Of a stretch of DNA of 64,000 nt, positions 21,732-31,741 are shown in pieces. The translations under genes were made by a program, and so were the position numbers. Source of the DNA: Ehretia macrophylla (taxonomy: Eukaryota > Streptophyta > Magnoliopsida > Boraginales > Ehretiaceae); contig CM075768.1 of NCBI GenBank assembly GCA_037974665.1, forward strand, positions 63,205,816-63,269,815. Direction: 5' to 3'. The notes under the pieces were generated by a model that saw only the letters and a list, made by a program, of their open reading frames with translations, had not been told where the DNA came from and did not search any database. Positions within the stretch are counted from its first letter, which is position 1. The number at the start of each line of letters is the position of its first letter.

Positions 21732-22290
21732 GTCATGTTATGGGCACAATTCCTTTATGTATTAACTGTTCACAGTCCCAGCCTAGAGAGATGGCCCATT
21801 TAGAAGGCCCAATGGGCTTAACGACAACCCATCCGCTTCAACAACGCAGCATCCTCGCAGGACGTGATATAGACGCATTGAAGGGCCCTCTAATGTCCCG
21901 CGAGTAAGGTTTTCATCCTTTTAACAGCTCACGACGTACGATCCAGGTAGAAAAAATGGAGTAAAAGAAGAAAAGTGGCCCGAAACTAATGAAAATGTGC
22001 GATTGTGGGCTCCAAAAACAGGCGCAGCGAGCAAGCAAGTTGCCCCCGTCGTAGAGCTCTCGGAGAGCTTTGCAACGGTATGGTGTGCGCCGCGTAACTC
22101 CTTACAGATCAAAAGTTATGGGCACCGAAGCGACGGAGACTTGGTCACAAGCCCTACGCCCTCAGTTTGCGAGCCCAGCCTCCACGTGAAGCGAAGTAGT
22201 CTTGCCCAAGGTGCCATGGGATTCAATAATAGAAATGTGGTGGATAAAGTATCTTGGCAACCCTAACCGGATCAAAAAAAGTTGAAAAGG

Positions 22291-22409
22291 GCGGTTCAAC
22301 ACAAGGACTTTCCAGGGGGTCACCCATCCGAGTACCACTCTCACCCAAGCATGCTTAACTTCAGAGTTCTGTTGGGATCTGATGCATTAGTGCTGGTATG
22401 ATCGCACCC
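22291..22409 (-). rRNA. 5S: 5S rRNA gene copy 29 (degenerate)
   Basis: Full length with 12 differences: C29T, G30A, T38A, C47T, G58A, C67T, A74G, A80C, G99A, C107T, C114A, C118G. Both bases of the CpG at 29-30 are mutated. Confidence 0.89.
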
Positions 22410-22732
22410 GTCATGTTGAGGGCAGAATTCCTTTATGTGTTAACGGTTTACTGTCCCAGCCTAGAGAGATGTCCCATTCAGAAGGCCCAGTGGGCTTAAC
22501 GACAACACATCTGCTTCAACAACGCAGCATCCTCGCAAGACGTGATATCGACGCGTTGCTGGGCCCTCTAATGTCCCGCGAGTAAGGTTATCATCCTTTT
22601 AACAGCTCACGACGTACGATCCGGAATGGAAAAATAGAGCAAAAGAAGAAAAGTGGCCCGAAACATATAAAAACGTTCGATTTTGGGCTCCAAAATTAGG
22701 CACAGCGAGCTAGCTGGCTGCCCCTGTCATAG

Positions 22733-22747
22733 AGCTCTCGGAGAGCT
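22733..22747. repeat. Spacer palindrome AGCTCTCGGAGAGCT
   Basis: A perfect 7-bp inverted repeat around one central base. It recurs in most spacers, with the central bases varying (CGG, CAG, TGG). Because it contains SacI-like GAGCTC it would give a unit-length restriction ladder. Confidence 0.7.
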
Positions 22748-22936
22748 TTGCAACGGTATGTTGTGCGCCGCGTAACAACTTACAGATCAAGAGTTATGGG
22801 CACCGGAGCGACGGAGACCTGGTCACAAGCCCTACGCCATCGGTATTTGGGCCCAACCTCCACGTGAAGAGAAGTTGTCTTGCCCACGGTGTAGTAGGAT
22901 TCGATAATAGAAATGTGGTGGATAAAGTATCTTGGC

Positions 22937-22944
22937 AACCCTAA
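22937..22944 (-). promoter_or_regulatory. Telo-box-like motif in the spacer (copy 30 unit)
   Basis: AACCCTAA on the + strand matches one plant telomere repeat plus a base (TTAGGGTT in the sense direction). It sits about 25 bases after the end of the gene and recurs in most units. Telo-boxes are known protein-binding motifs in plant ribosomal-protein promoters; the role here is unknown. Confidence 0.45.
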
Positions 22945-22951
22945 TCAGAGC

Positions 22952-22966
22952 AAAAAAAATTGAAAA
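22952..22966 (-). terminator. Pol III terminator of copy 30
   Basis: Reading in the sense direction the gene is followed by CC, TTTT, CAA and then eight T. The four-T and eight-T runs give a primary and a fail-safe stop. The same pattern follows most copies of the right arm. Confidence 0.8.
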
Positions 22967-22968
22967 GG

Positions 22969-23087
22969 GGGGTGCAACACGAGGACTTCCCAGGGGGTCA
23001 CCCATTCTAGTACTACTCTTGCCCAAGCACGCTTAACTTCGGAGTTCTGATGGGATCCGGTGCATTAGTGCTGGTATGATCGCACCT
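22969..23087 (-). rRNA. 5S: 5S rRNA gene copy 30 (well kept)
   Basis: Full length with only G1A, G68A and G82A. Box A is unchanged. Used here as the reference right-arm unit for the promoter, spacer and terminator features listed separately. A good candidate for a copy that could still be expressed. Confidence 0.94.
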
Positions 23088-23118
23088 GTCATGTTGAGGG
23101 CACAATTCCTTTATGTGT
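23088..23118 (-). promoter_or_regulatory. 5S upstream promoter, right-arm type (copy 30)
   Basis: On the sense strand ACATAAAG occupies -29 to -22 (23109-23116) and C is at -1. Nearly all right-arm copies from 11 to 82 keep this version, in contrast to ACATATAGG in the left arm. Confidence 0.75.
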
Positions 23119-23147
23119 TAACGCTTCACAGTCCCAGCCTAGAGAGA

Positions 23148-23176
23148 TGGCCCATTTAGAAGGCCCAATGGGCTTA
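23148..23176 (-). promoter_or_regulatory. Site II-like dyad upstream of copy 30
   Basis: GGCCCATTT and GGCCCAATGGGC lie 61-89 bases upstream of the gene start. The arrangement recurs in most units at the same distance and is one of the better kept parts of the spacer. Confidence 0.5.
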
Positions 23177-23644
23177 ACGACAACCCATCCGCTTCAACAA
23201 CGCAGCATCCTCACAAGATGTGATATCGACGCGTTGTAGGGCCCTCGAATGTCCCGCGAGTAAGGTTGTCGTCCTTTTAATAGCTCATGACGTACGATCT
23301 GGGACGAAAAAATCGAGCAAAAGTAGAAATGAGGCCCGAAACTACTGAAAATATTCGATTTTGGGCTCCAAAAAGGGCACAGCGAGCAAGCTGGCTGCCC
23401 ACGACGTAGATCTCTCAGATAGCTTTGCAACGGTATGCTGTGTGTCGTATAACTCCATACGGATCAAAAGTTATGGGCACCGAAACGACGGAGACCAGGT
23501 CACAAGCCTATGCCCTCGGTTTGCGAGCCCAGCCTCCACGTGAAGCGAAGTTGTCTTGCCCACGGTGCCGTGGGATTCGATAATAGAAATGTGGTGCATC
23601 AAGTATCTTGGCAACCCTAACAAGTGCAAAAAAAATTGAAAAGG

Positions 23645-23763
23645 GGGGTGCAACATGAGGACTTCCCAGGGGGTCACCCATCCTATTACTACTCTTACCA
23701 AAGCACGCTTAACTTCGGAGTTCTGATTGGATCCGGTGCATTATTGCTGGTATGATCGCACCC
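23645..23763 (-). rRNA. 5S: 5S rRNA gene copy 31
   Basis: Full length; identical to copy 18 (C20A, C36A, G64T, C67T, G68A, C78A, G108A). The flanking spacers are also nearly identical, as expected from block duplication. Confidence 0.91.
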
Positions 23764-24322
23764 GTCATGTTGAGGGCACAATTCCTTTATATGCTAACGG
23801 TTCACAGTCCCAACCTAGAAAGTTGGCCCATTCAGAAGGCCCAATGGGCTTAACTACAACCCATCTGCTTCAACAACGCAGCATCCTCGCAAGACGTGAT
23901 ATTGACGCGTTGTTGGGGCCTCTAATGTGCTGCGAGTAAGGTTGTCTTCCTTTTAACAGCTCTCGACATACGATACGGGACAAAAAAATAGAGCGAAAGA
24001 AGAAAAGTGGCCAGAAACTGATGAAAACGTTCGATTTTGGGCTCCAAAAATGGGTACAGTAAGCTAGCTGGCTACCCCTATCATAGAGCTCTTGGAGAGC
24101 TTTGCAACGGTATGTTGTGCATCGTGTAACTACTTACGGATCAAAAGTTATGGGAACCGAACCCATAGAGACCTGGTCACAAGCCCTATGCCCTCTGTTT
24201 GCGGGCCCAGCCTCCACATGAAGCGAAGTTGTCTTCCCCAAGGTACCGTGGGATTCGATAATAGAAATGTGGTGGTTAAAGTATCTTGGCAACCCTAACC
24301 AGAGCAAAAAAAATTGAAAAGG

Positions 24323-24441
24323 GGCGTTCAACACAAGGACTTCCCAAGGGGTCACCCATCCTAGTATTATTCTCACCCAAGCACCCTTAACTTCGGAGTT
24401 CAGATCGTATCCGGTGCATTAGTGTTGGTATGATCGCACCC
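24323..24441 (-). rRNA. 5S: 5S rRNA gene copy 32 (degenerate)
   Basis: Full length with 12 differences: G17A, C34A, C36G, A40T, C57G, C67T, G72A, G75A, C95T, C107T, C114A, C117G. C57G breaks box A. Confidence 0.88.
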
Positions 24442-24999
24442 GTCATGTTGAGGGCACAATTCCTTTATGTGTTAACTGTTAACAGTCCCAGCCTAGAGAG
24501 ATAGCCCATTTAGAAGGCCCAATGGGCTTAACGACAACCCATCCACTTCAACAACGAAGCATCCACGCAAGACGTGATATCGACTCGTTGTAGGGCCTTC
24601 TAATGTCCCGCGAGTAAGGTTGTTGTCCTTTTAACAGCTCACGACGTACGATCCGGGATGGCAAAATAGTGCAAAAGAAGAAAAGTGGCCCGAAACTAAT
24701 GAAAACGTTTGAGTTTTTGCTCCAAAAAAGGGGATAGTGAGCAACTTGTTGCCCCCGTCGTAGAGCTCTCGGAAAGCTTTGCAACGGTATGCTGTGCGCC
24801 GCGTAACTTCTTACGAATCAAAAGTTATGGGCACCGGAGCGAGGGAGACCTGGTCACAAGCCCTACGCCCTCAGTTTGCGGGTCCAGCCTCCACGTGAAG
24901 CAAAGTTGTCTTGCCCAAGGTGCCGAGAGATTCTATAGTAGAAATGTGGTGGATAAAGTATCTTGGCAACCCTAACCCGAGCAAAAAAAATTGAAATGG

Positions 25000-25118
25000 G
25001 GGGTGCAACACGAGGACTTCCCAGGGGGTCACCTATCCTAGTACTACTTCCGCCCAAGCACGCTTAACTTCGGAGTTCTGATGGGATCTGGCACATTAGT
25101 ACTGGTATGATCATTCTC
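25000..25118 (-). rRNA. 5S: 5S rRNA gene copy 33 with altered 5' end
   Basis: Full length. Differences: G2A, T4A, G5A, C6T, C18T, C26T, A27G, G30A, A69G, G70A, G85A. Four changes in the first six bases destroy the GGGTGC start, which pairs with the 3' end in the mature rRNA (helix I). Confidence 0.9.
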
Positions 25119-25678
25119 TTAATGTTGAGGGCACAATTCCTTTATGTGTTAACCGTTCACAGTCCTAGCCTAGAGAGATGGCCTATTTAGAAGGCCCTTG
25201 GGCCTTAACGACAACCCATCTGCATCAACAACCCAGCCTCCTCAGAAGAGGAGATATCGATGCGATGTAGGGCCCTCTAATATCGCAAGAGTAAGGTTGT
25301 CGTCCTTTTAACTGCTCACGTCGTACGATTTGGGACGGAAAAAACAGAGCAAAAGAAGAAAAATGGTTCGAAACTAATGAAAATGTTCGATTTTGGGGTC
25401 TAAAAATGGGCTCAGCGAATATGCTTGGTACCCCAATCGTAGAGCTCTCGGAGATCTTTGTAACGATATGCTGTGCACCGTGCACCTCCTTACGGATCAA
25501 AAGTTATGGGCACCGGAGCGCCGGAGACCTGGTCACAAGCCCTACGCCTTCGGTTAACGAGCCCAGCCTCCACTTGAAACGAAGTTGTGTTGCCCAAGGT
25601 GCCGTGGGATTCGATAATAGAAATGTGGTGGATAAAGTATCTTGGCAACCCTAACCGGAGCAAAAAAAATTGAAATGG

Positions 25679-25797
25679 AGGGTGCAACACGAGGACTTCC
25701 CAGGGGGTCACCCATCCTAGTACTACTTTCGCCTAAGCAGGCTTAACTTCGGAGTTCTGATGGGATCTGGTGCATTAGTGCTGGTATGTTCGCACCC
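25679..25797 (-). rRNA. 5S: 5S rRNA gene copy 34
   Basis: Full length. Differences: T9A, G30A, G58C, G64A, G70A, C119T. Two changes fall in box A. Last complete gene before the truncated insertion. Confidence 0.91.
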
Positions 25798-26659
25798 TTC
25801 ATGTTGAGGGTACAATTCCTTTATGTGTTAACGGTTCACAGACCCAGCCTAGAGAGATGGCCCATTCAGAAGGCCCAATGGGCTTAACGACAACCCATCA
25901 GCTTCAACAACGAAGTATCCTCGTAAGACGTGATATCGACTCGTTGTAGGGAGTAAGTTTTTCGTCCTTTTAACAGCTCACGACGCACAAGTAAACATGC
26001 AGGGCACGATAAGACAAGTAATTTCACTTGAAAGGTATATAGAGTTATATGAACATTAAACGGGCAGCCATGTAACACATGTAAATCAAGCCATATAACT
26101 CATTTCGAAGCCCACGTGATCAAGTAATAAGATTATTCAACATGCAATAACATCTACGCGGGTTCGGGTGCAAGAAAAGCCTATTTGTCAACATGCAATG
26201 ATCAAAATCACATTTAGGACTATAAAGGTGTTTACGGGCAGCCTACTAAACATATAATTCCACACAATGTCCAAATGATCAACACTTAGCAAAACTACCT
26301 AGTCATTAGGGTTTCCATTTCGTGCATATTCGTGCAATTTGAGCCTCAAACCAACTCAAAGTCAATCTCAAGGCATGCATCATTTAAGTCAACATCCTCA
26401 AACATTCAAAATAGTCCACACAATATCCCGAAGCTACAATTCCAAGCATTTAATTCAACAAGAGGAGTCACAACAATTTTTCTAAGCACAACATTAAGTG
26501 AAACCCTTACTGCAATAGGCTGTTTTCTCACAATCAATAGGATAAGAAAACATTCTCCAAATCCAGTGAATAAGATTTCAAATTAAAGCTTAAGAAGTTA
26601 ACTAAAATCAGAAACAAACCTTGCATCAATTGGAGTTCGGGATCATTCGATATAGCCGA

Positions 26660-27012
26660 AACAGTGGGATAGTTAGCTTTTGAGGTCCTTAGGGTCAGAT
26701 TCCGCCTTAGTCCATTTCTGACAAAAATGTCCAGAACTGAAAATTATAGCAGTACACCCAATTTCATGCATTTTGGACATTATTTACTAAGTAAAATCTG
26801 GTTCGTTCTACAAGGTCAGTGCATCTGCCAAAACCTGCTTCATTTTTCCAGATTTCCAGATTTGGACACATTTTAAAGATTGGCCATTTTGAAGACCTTA
26901 GAGTCAAAATTAGCTTTGGCCTATTTCTACGAAAAGTGTTCAAAACTGTCCAAACTAGTTACCTACCAATTTTAATGCATTTTCAACATCATTTTCCTAG
27001 CTAAACTTACCT
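26660..27012 (-). repeat. Internal tandem duplication in insertion 2
   Basis: The reversed counterpart of 7108-7490. The downstream copy has lost about 40 bp relative to insertion 1. Confidence 0.65.
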
Positions 27013-28069
27013 CGAAACAAACTGGTCAGAGAGTTGTCAACAATCCGACTTCACCTATCATCACTTTCAAGCCAAGATCTTGCCATGCATGGTTGCAAAA
27101 GCTTATGAACGAACATATAACTCAAGTACAGAAGCAAAGACATACTTTAATGAACATGCATGTGGATTTTTGAAGGATTTTCAAAAGGTTTTAGCCCTCA
27201 CCTTAGCAAATCAACAAGAAGATGCACAAAACTTGATGAAGCACAATTTTCTTCTTCTTCCTTGCTTAGCCAAAACACCACCCGATTTCTCTCTATTTTT
27301 CCTAGCTTAGTGGCCAAGTTCTTAGTACATGCATGTGGTTAGAACAAGAAGAAAAGAAATGGAACCTAGTAAACTCACCAAGGCCGAAAATGGTGACTCA
27401 AAAAGCTTGCATGTGTGATTCTGGCATCCTAGCTTGCTTGGGTGAGTTTCTTTGCTTTTTGTTTGTCTTGATACACCATAGGATGATGAAGATGAGCTAA
27501 GGGATGAAGAAACTCAGCCCAAAACCGAGATGGAGAGAGAAGATTGGGAGGGAAAGAAAGAGAAATGTGAGAGGAAAGAAGAAATGACAAAAAAAATGAA
27601 GGCCTTTCCAATTTTTGAGCAAGTGGTCGGCCTTGGGCATAACAATTCAGCCTTTTTGTGTCTTCAAGATGAAATTTAAAATGTTAGCATGGGCATAGGT
27701 AGTTTGGTCGAGCAAGGTGAGAAAATTGAGGTGGTTTTGAGCAATTTTTATGCATTTGTGTCATAGTTTGTCTAAGCATGCATCAATTAAATAATTTGTT
27801 CAAACTTTGGTCCTAATACCTTGTTATGGTCGGCCAAGGGCTTGCAATTTCTGAAATTTCAGATTCTATTTAATACATTATAGATTATAATAAGGGTGAA
27901 ATTTGAGGTGCATTGGTTTTGGGTGAGAATAAAGAATGTTTAGGTGTTTGTGTAGATTGAATTGTTTATTGTTAGTAGATTTTGTAGAGATTTGAATTAG
28001 GATTATAATAATAGTTAGTGGATTGTGTAGGATTATTTTATTGTCTTGTGCTTTATGTAGGATTCTTTC

Positions 28070-28483
28070 TTGATTAGCGTGAGGGCACGCTTTTCTAGGT
28101 CTAGGGTACGCACTACGAGGTAGGACATGAACTACGAGACGAACGCACGTTCTTCAAGTAAATGCATGTAATCCTAGGTGAATGCACGTAAACCAATGCA
28201 AGGTACGCAAATCAAGATACGACTCTTAAACTTAGGTTAGGACACGCAATTCAAGGTTAGGGCACACAAAACGAGGTAACGCACGTACATCGAGGTCAGG
28301 GCACGTATATCTAGGTATCACACGTCAGTCGGGGATTAGGGTACCCTATTCTAGGTTAAGGCACGTATAACGAGGCATGCATGAAAACCAAGACAGGACA
28401 CGTAATCCAAGGTCGGTCATATAATTAGGGGTCTATGACACGCAAATTGAGGTATGACATGTTATTCGGGGTCAGGCCTCACA
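28070..28483 (-). repeat. Degenerate short-repeat array at the 5' end of insertion 2
   Basis: Reverse-oriented GCACGTA / CGAGGTA cores recur about every 20-25 bp. Homologous to 5697-6110. Confidence 0.65.
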
Positions 28484-28515
28484 TCAGGTGCATTAGTGCT
28501 GGTATGATCGCACCC
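28484..28515 (-). pseudogene. 5S: 5S rRNA gene copy 35, 5' remnant
   Basis: Only gene positions 1-32 remain (one change, G30T). The other 87 bases, including all of boxes A and C, and about 350 bp of spacer beyond them are missing. They were replaced by the truncated insertion at 25986-28483. The remnant keeps its upstream promoter region. Confidence 0.93.
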
Positions 28516-29074
28516 GTCATGTTGTGGGCACAATTCCTTTATGTGTTAACGGTTCACAGTCCCAGCCTAGAGAGATGGCCCATTTAGAAGGCCCAATGGG
28601 CTTAACGACAACTGATCTGCTTTAACAACGCAGCATCCTCGCAGGACGTGATATCGACGCGTTGTAGGGCCCTCTAATTTCCCGCGAGTAAGGTTGTCGT
28701 CCTTTTAACAGCTCACAACGTACGATCCGAGACGGAAAAACAGAGCAAAAGAAGAAAAATAGCCCGAAACTAATGAAAACGTACGATTTTGGGCTCCAAA
28801 AATGGGCACAGCGAGCAAGTTGGCTTCCCCCGTCGTAGAGCTCTCAAAGAGCTTTCCAACGGTATACTGTATGCCGTGTAACTCCTTACAGATCAAAAGT
28901 TATAGGCACTAGAGTGACGGATTCCTGGTCATAAGCCCTACGCCCTCGATTTGCGGGCCCAGCCTCTACGTGAAGCGAAGTTGTCCTCCCTAAGGTGCCG
29001 TGGGATTCGGTATTAGAAATGTGATGGATCAAGTATCTTGGCAACCCAAACCGGAGCAAAAAAAATTGAAAAGT

Positions 29075-29193
29075 GGGGTGCAACACGAGGACATCCCAAG
29101 GGGTCACCCATCCGAGTACTACTGTCGCCCAAGCACGATTAATTTCGGAGTTCTGATGGGATCCTGTGCATTAGTGCTAGTATGATCGCACCC
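29075..29193 (-). rRNA. 5S: 5S rRNA gene copy 36
   Basis: Full length. Differences: C15T, C29A, G51A, G56T, G70C, A80C, C95T, A101T. Box A has two changes. Confidence 0.9.
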
Positions 29194-29752
29194 GTCATGT
29201 TGAGGGCACAATTTCTTTATGTGTTAACGGTACATAGTCCCAGCCAAGAGGGATGGCCCAATCAGAAGGCCCAATGGGCTTAACGACAACCCATCCGCTT
29301 CAACAACCCAGCATCCTCGCAAGACATGATATCGACGCGTTGTAGTGCCCTCTAATGTCCCATGATTAAGGTTGTCGTCCTTTTAACAGCTCACGACATA
29401 CGATCCAGGACAGAAAAACAGAGTAAAAGAAGAAAAGTGGGCCGAAACTTATGAAAACGTTCAATTTTGGGTGGCCAAAATGGGCATAGCGAGCAAGCTA
29501 GCTGCCCCAGTTGTAGAGCTATCGGTGTGCTTTGCAACGGTATTTTGTGCACCATGCAACTCCTTACGGATAAAAAGTTATAGGCACCGGAGCGTCGGGG
29601 ACCTGGTCACAAGCCCTACGCCCTCGGTTTGTGGGCCCAGCCTCCACGTGAAGCGAAGTTGTCTTGCCTAAAGTGCCGTGGGATTCAATAATAGAAATGT
29701 GGTGGATCAAGTATCTTGGCAACCCTAACCGGAGCAAAAAAAATTGAAAAGG

Positions 29753-29841
29753 GGGGTGCAACACGAGGACTTCCCAAGGGGGTCACCTATCCTAGTACTA
29801 CTGCCACCCAAGCACGCTTAACTTTGGAGTTCTAATGGGAT
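29753..29841 (-). pseudogene. 5S: 5S rRNA gene copy 37, 5' end deleted
   Basis: The 3' part of the gene (positions about 33-119, with one extra base in the 91-95 run) joins directly to upstream spacer at a GAT shared by both sides. The first 32 bases and about 134 bp of upstream sequence, including the -28 element and site II dyad, are gone. A dead copy. Confidence 0.93.
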
Positions 29842-30264
29842 ATCGACGTGTTGTAGGGCCCTCTAATGTCCCACGAGTAAGGTTGTCAAACTTTTTACAG
29901 CTCAGGATGTACGATCTGGGACGAAAAAACATAGCAAAAGAAGAAAAGTTGCCCGAAACTGATGAAAATGTTCGATTTTGGGGTCCAAAAATGTGAACAG
30001 CGAGCAAGCTAGCTGCCCCTATCATAGATCTCTTGGAGAGCTATGCAACGGTATGTTGTGCACTGCGTAACTCCATACGGATCAAAAGTTATAGGCACTG
30101 GAGCGACGGAGACCTGGTCACAAGCCCTATGCCCTCGGTTTGCGGGCCCAGCCTCCACGTGAAGCAAAGTTGTCTTGCCCAAGGTACCCTGAGATTCGAT
30201 AATAGAAATGTGGTGGATAAAGTATCTTGGCAACCCAAATCGGAGCAAAATAAAATTGAAAAGA

Positions 30265-30383
30265 AGGGTGGAACACGAGGACTTCCTAGGGGGTCACCCA
30301 TCCTAGTACTACTCTCGCCCAAGAACGCTTAACTTTGGAGTTCTGATGGGATCCGGTGCATTTTTGCTGGTATGATCGCACCC
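30265..30383 (-). rRNA. 5S: 5S rRNA gene copy 38
   Basis: Full length. Differences: C20A, T21A, G48A, G60T, G97A, G113C, C119T. Followed by an unusual AAAATAAAATTG spacer start shared only with copy 41, its 3-unit partner. Confidence 0.91.
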
Positions 30384-30942
30384 ATCATGTTGAGGGCACA
30401 ATTCCTTTATGTGTTAACGTTTCACAGTCTCAGCCTAGAGAGATGGCCTATTCAAAAGGCCTAATGGGCTTAAGGACAACCCATCCGCTTCAACAACGCA
30501 GCATCCTCGCAAGACGTGATATAGACGCGCTGTAGGGCCGTCTGATGTCCCGTAAGTAAGGTTTTCGTCCTTTTAACAGCTCACGACATACGATCCGGGA
30601 TGGAAAAATAGGGCAAAAGAAGAAAAATGGCCCAAAACTGATAGAAATATTCGATTTTGGGCTCCAAAAATGGGCACAGCGAGCAAGCAAGCTGCCCCCG
30701 AGGCAGAGCTCTCGGAGAGCTTTGCAATAGTATGTTGTGCGCCGCGTAACTCCTTACGGATGAAAAGTTATGGGCACCGGAGCGACGGAGACCTGGTCAC
30801 AAGCCCTTCGACCTCAGTTTGCGGGCCCAGCCTCTTCGTGAGGCGAAGTTGTCTTGCCCAAGGTGCCGTGGGATTTGATAATAGAAATGTGGTGGATCAA
30901 GTATCTTGGCAACCCTAACCGGAGCAAAAAAAATGGAAAAAG

Positions 30943-31061
30943 GGGGTGCAACACGAGGACTTCCCAAGGGGTCACCTATCCTAGTACTACTCTTGCCCAA
31001 GCACGCTTAACTTTGAAGTTCTGATGGGATCCTGTGCATTAGTGCTGGTACGATCGCACCC
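30943..31061 (-). rRNA. 5S: 5S rRNA gene copy 39
   Basis: Full length. Differences: A11G, C29A, C46T, G48A, G68A, G85A, C95T. Identical to copy 42, 2,037 bp away. Confidence 0.92.
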
Positions 31062-31620
31062 GTCATGTTGAGGGCATAATTCCTTTATGTGTTAACAGTT
31101 CACAGTCCCAGCCTAGAGAGATGGCCCATTCAGAAGGCCCATTGGGCTTACCGGCAACCCATCCACTTCAACAATGCAGCATCCTCGCAATACGTCATAT
31201 CGACGCGTTGTAGGGCCCTTTAATGTCCCGCAAGTATGGTTGTCATCCTTTTAACAGCTCACGACGTATGATCCGGGATGGAAAAATAGAGCAAAAGAAG
31301 AAAAGTGGCCCGAAACTAAGGAAAACGTTCAATTTTGGGCTCCGAAAACGGGCACAACGAGCAAGCTGGCTGCCCCAGTCATAGAGCTCTCGGAGAGATT
31401 TGCAACGGTTTGCTGTGCGCCGCGTAACAACTTACGGATCAAAAGTTATGGGAACTAGAGCGACGGAGGCCTGGTCACAAGCCTTATGCCCTCAGTTTGC
31501 GGGCCCAACCTCCACTTGAAGCGAAGTTGTCTTGCCCAAGGTGCCATGGGATTCGATAATAGAAATGTGGTGGATAAAGTATCTTGGCAACCCTAACCGG
31601 AGCAAAAAAAATTGAAAAGG

Positions 31621-31741
31621 ACATTGCAACACGCGGACTTCCCAAGGGGTCACCCATCCTAGTATATTACCCTCGCCCAAGCACGCTTAACTTCGGAGTT
31701 CAGATGGGATACGGTGCATTAGTTCTGGTATGATCGCACCC
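31621..31741 (-). rRNA. 5S: 5S rRNA gene copy 40 (degenerate)
   Basis: 121 nt. It has a 2-nt insertion with substitutions around 70-75, a rewritten 3' end (positions 116-119), and C18A, G31T, A40T, C95T, T106G. The insertion falls at the intermediate element / box C spacing. Confidence 0.88.

Larger units (their letters stand above)
18515..24730. repeat. Nine-unit duplicated block, copy B
   Basis: Includes copies 24-32. Four units (copies 20-23) that lie between the blocks are not repeated after copy B, so this is either an insertion of a copied block or a 13-unit tandem duplication whose end has been lost. Confidence 0.85.
9415..25985 (-). repeat. 5S rDNA tandem array, right arm, segment 2
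   Basis: This segment holds the rest of copy 10 and copies 11-34, spaced 673-679 bp apart except for one unit of 700 bp that contains a short duplication near 15900. Copies 11-19 are echoed by copies 24-32 at a 13-unit offset. In the last unit a 17-bp stretch of spacer is missing near 25950, just before the truncated insertion. All inter-genic sequence is spacer. Confidence 0.96.
25986..28483 (-). mobile_element. Insertion 2: truncated, reversed member of the same family
   Basis: Read on the - strand it starts at 28483 with TGTGAGGCCTGACCCC, the family 5' end, and runs through the short-repeat array, the CT tract and the internal duplication. It stops at 25986, matching a point near 8167 of insertion 1. 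The last roughly 1.25 kb of the element is missing. On the right it sits within 5S copy 35; on the left it abuts spacer sequence (CTCACGACG). So the missing element end, 87 bp of 5S and about 350 bp of spacer were lost together, along with any target duplication. No coding sequence was recognised. Confidence 0.8.
30195..31090. repeat. Three-unit-offset duplication, first copy
   Basis: Covers 5S copies 38 and 39 with the intervening spacer. It shares the rare AAAATAAAATTG tract, CTAATGGGCTTAAGGACAAC and the CCGAGGCAGAGC spacer variant with 32230-33120. Confidence 0.82.

Noticed and set aside
22660-22700. CTGATGA and GAAAC motifs in the spacer, reminiscent of a hammerhead ribozyme core
   Set aside because: The order is GAAACTGATGAAAA, with no stem II between CTGATGA and a following GAAA, and no flanking stems I and III. 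The motif also varies freely between units.
25406-25654. Recurring open frames of 60-120 codons, such as the 82-codon frame in the + strand of many units and a 73-codon frame on the - strand starting in the 5S gene
   Set aside because: They are the same piece of spacer read again in each unit. Overlapping frames are open on both strands, starts and stops vary between units, and no protein family is recognisable. Stop-poor repeat sequence explains them.
9415-25985. CRISPR-like or bacterial repeat array
   Set aside because: The repeat unit is 678 bp with a recognisable eukaryotic 5S gene. There are no short repeats with unique spacers and no bacterial genes.
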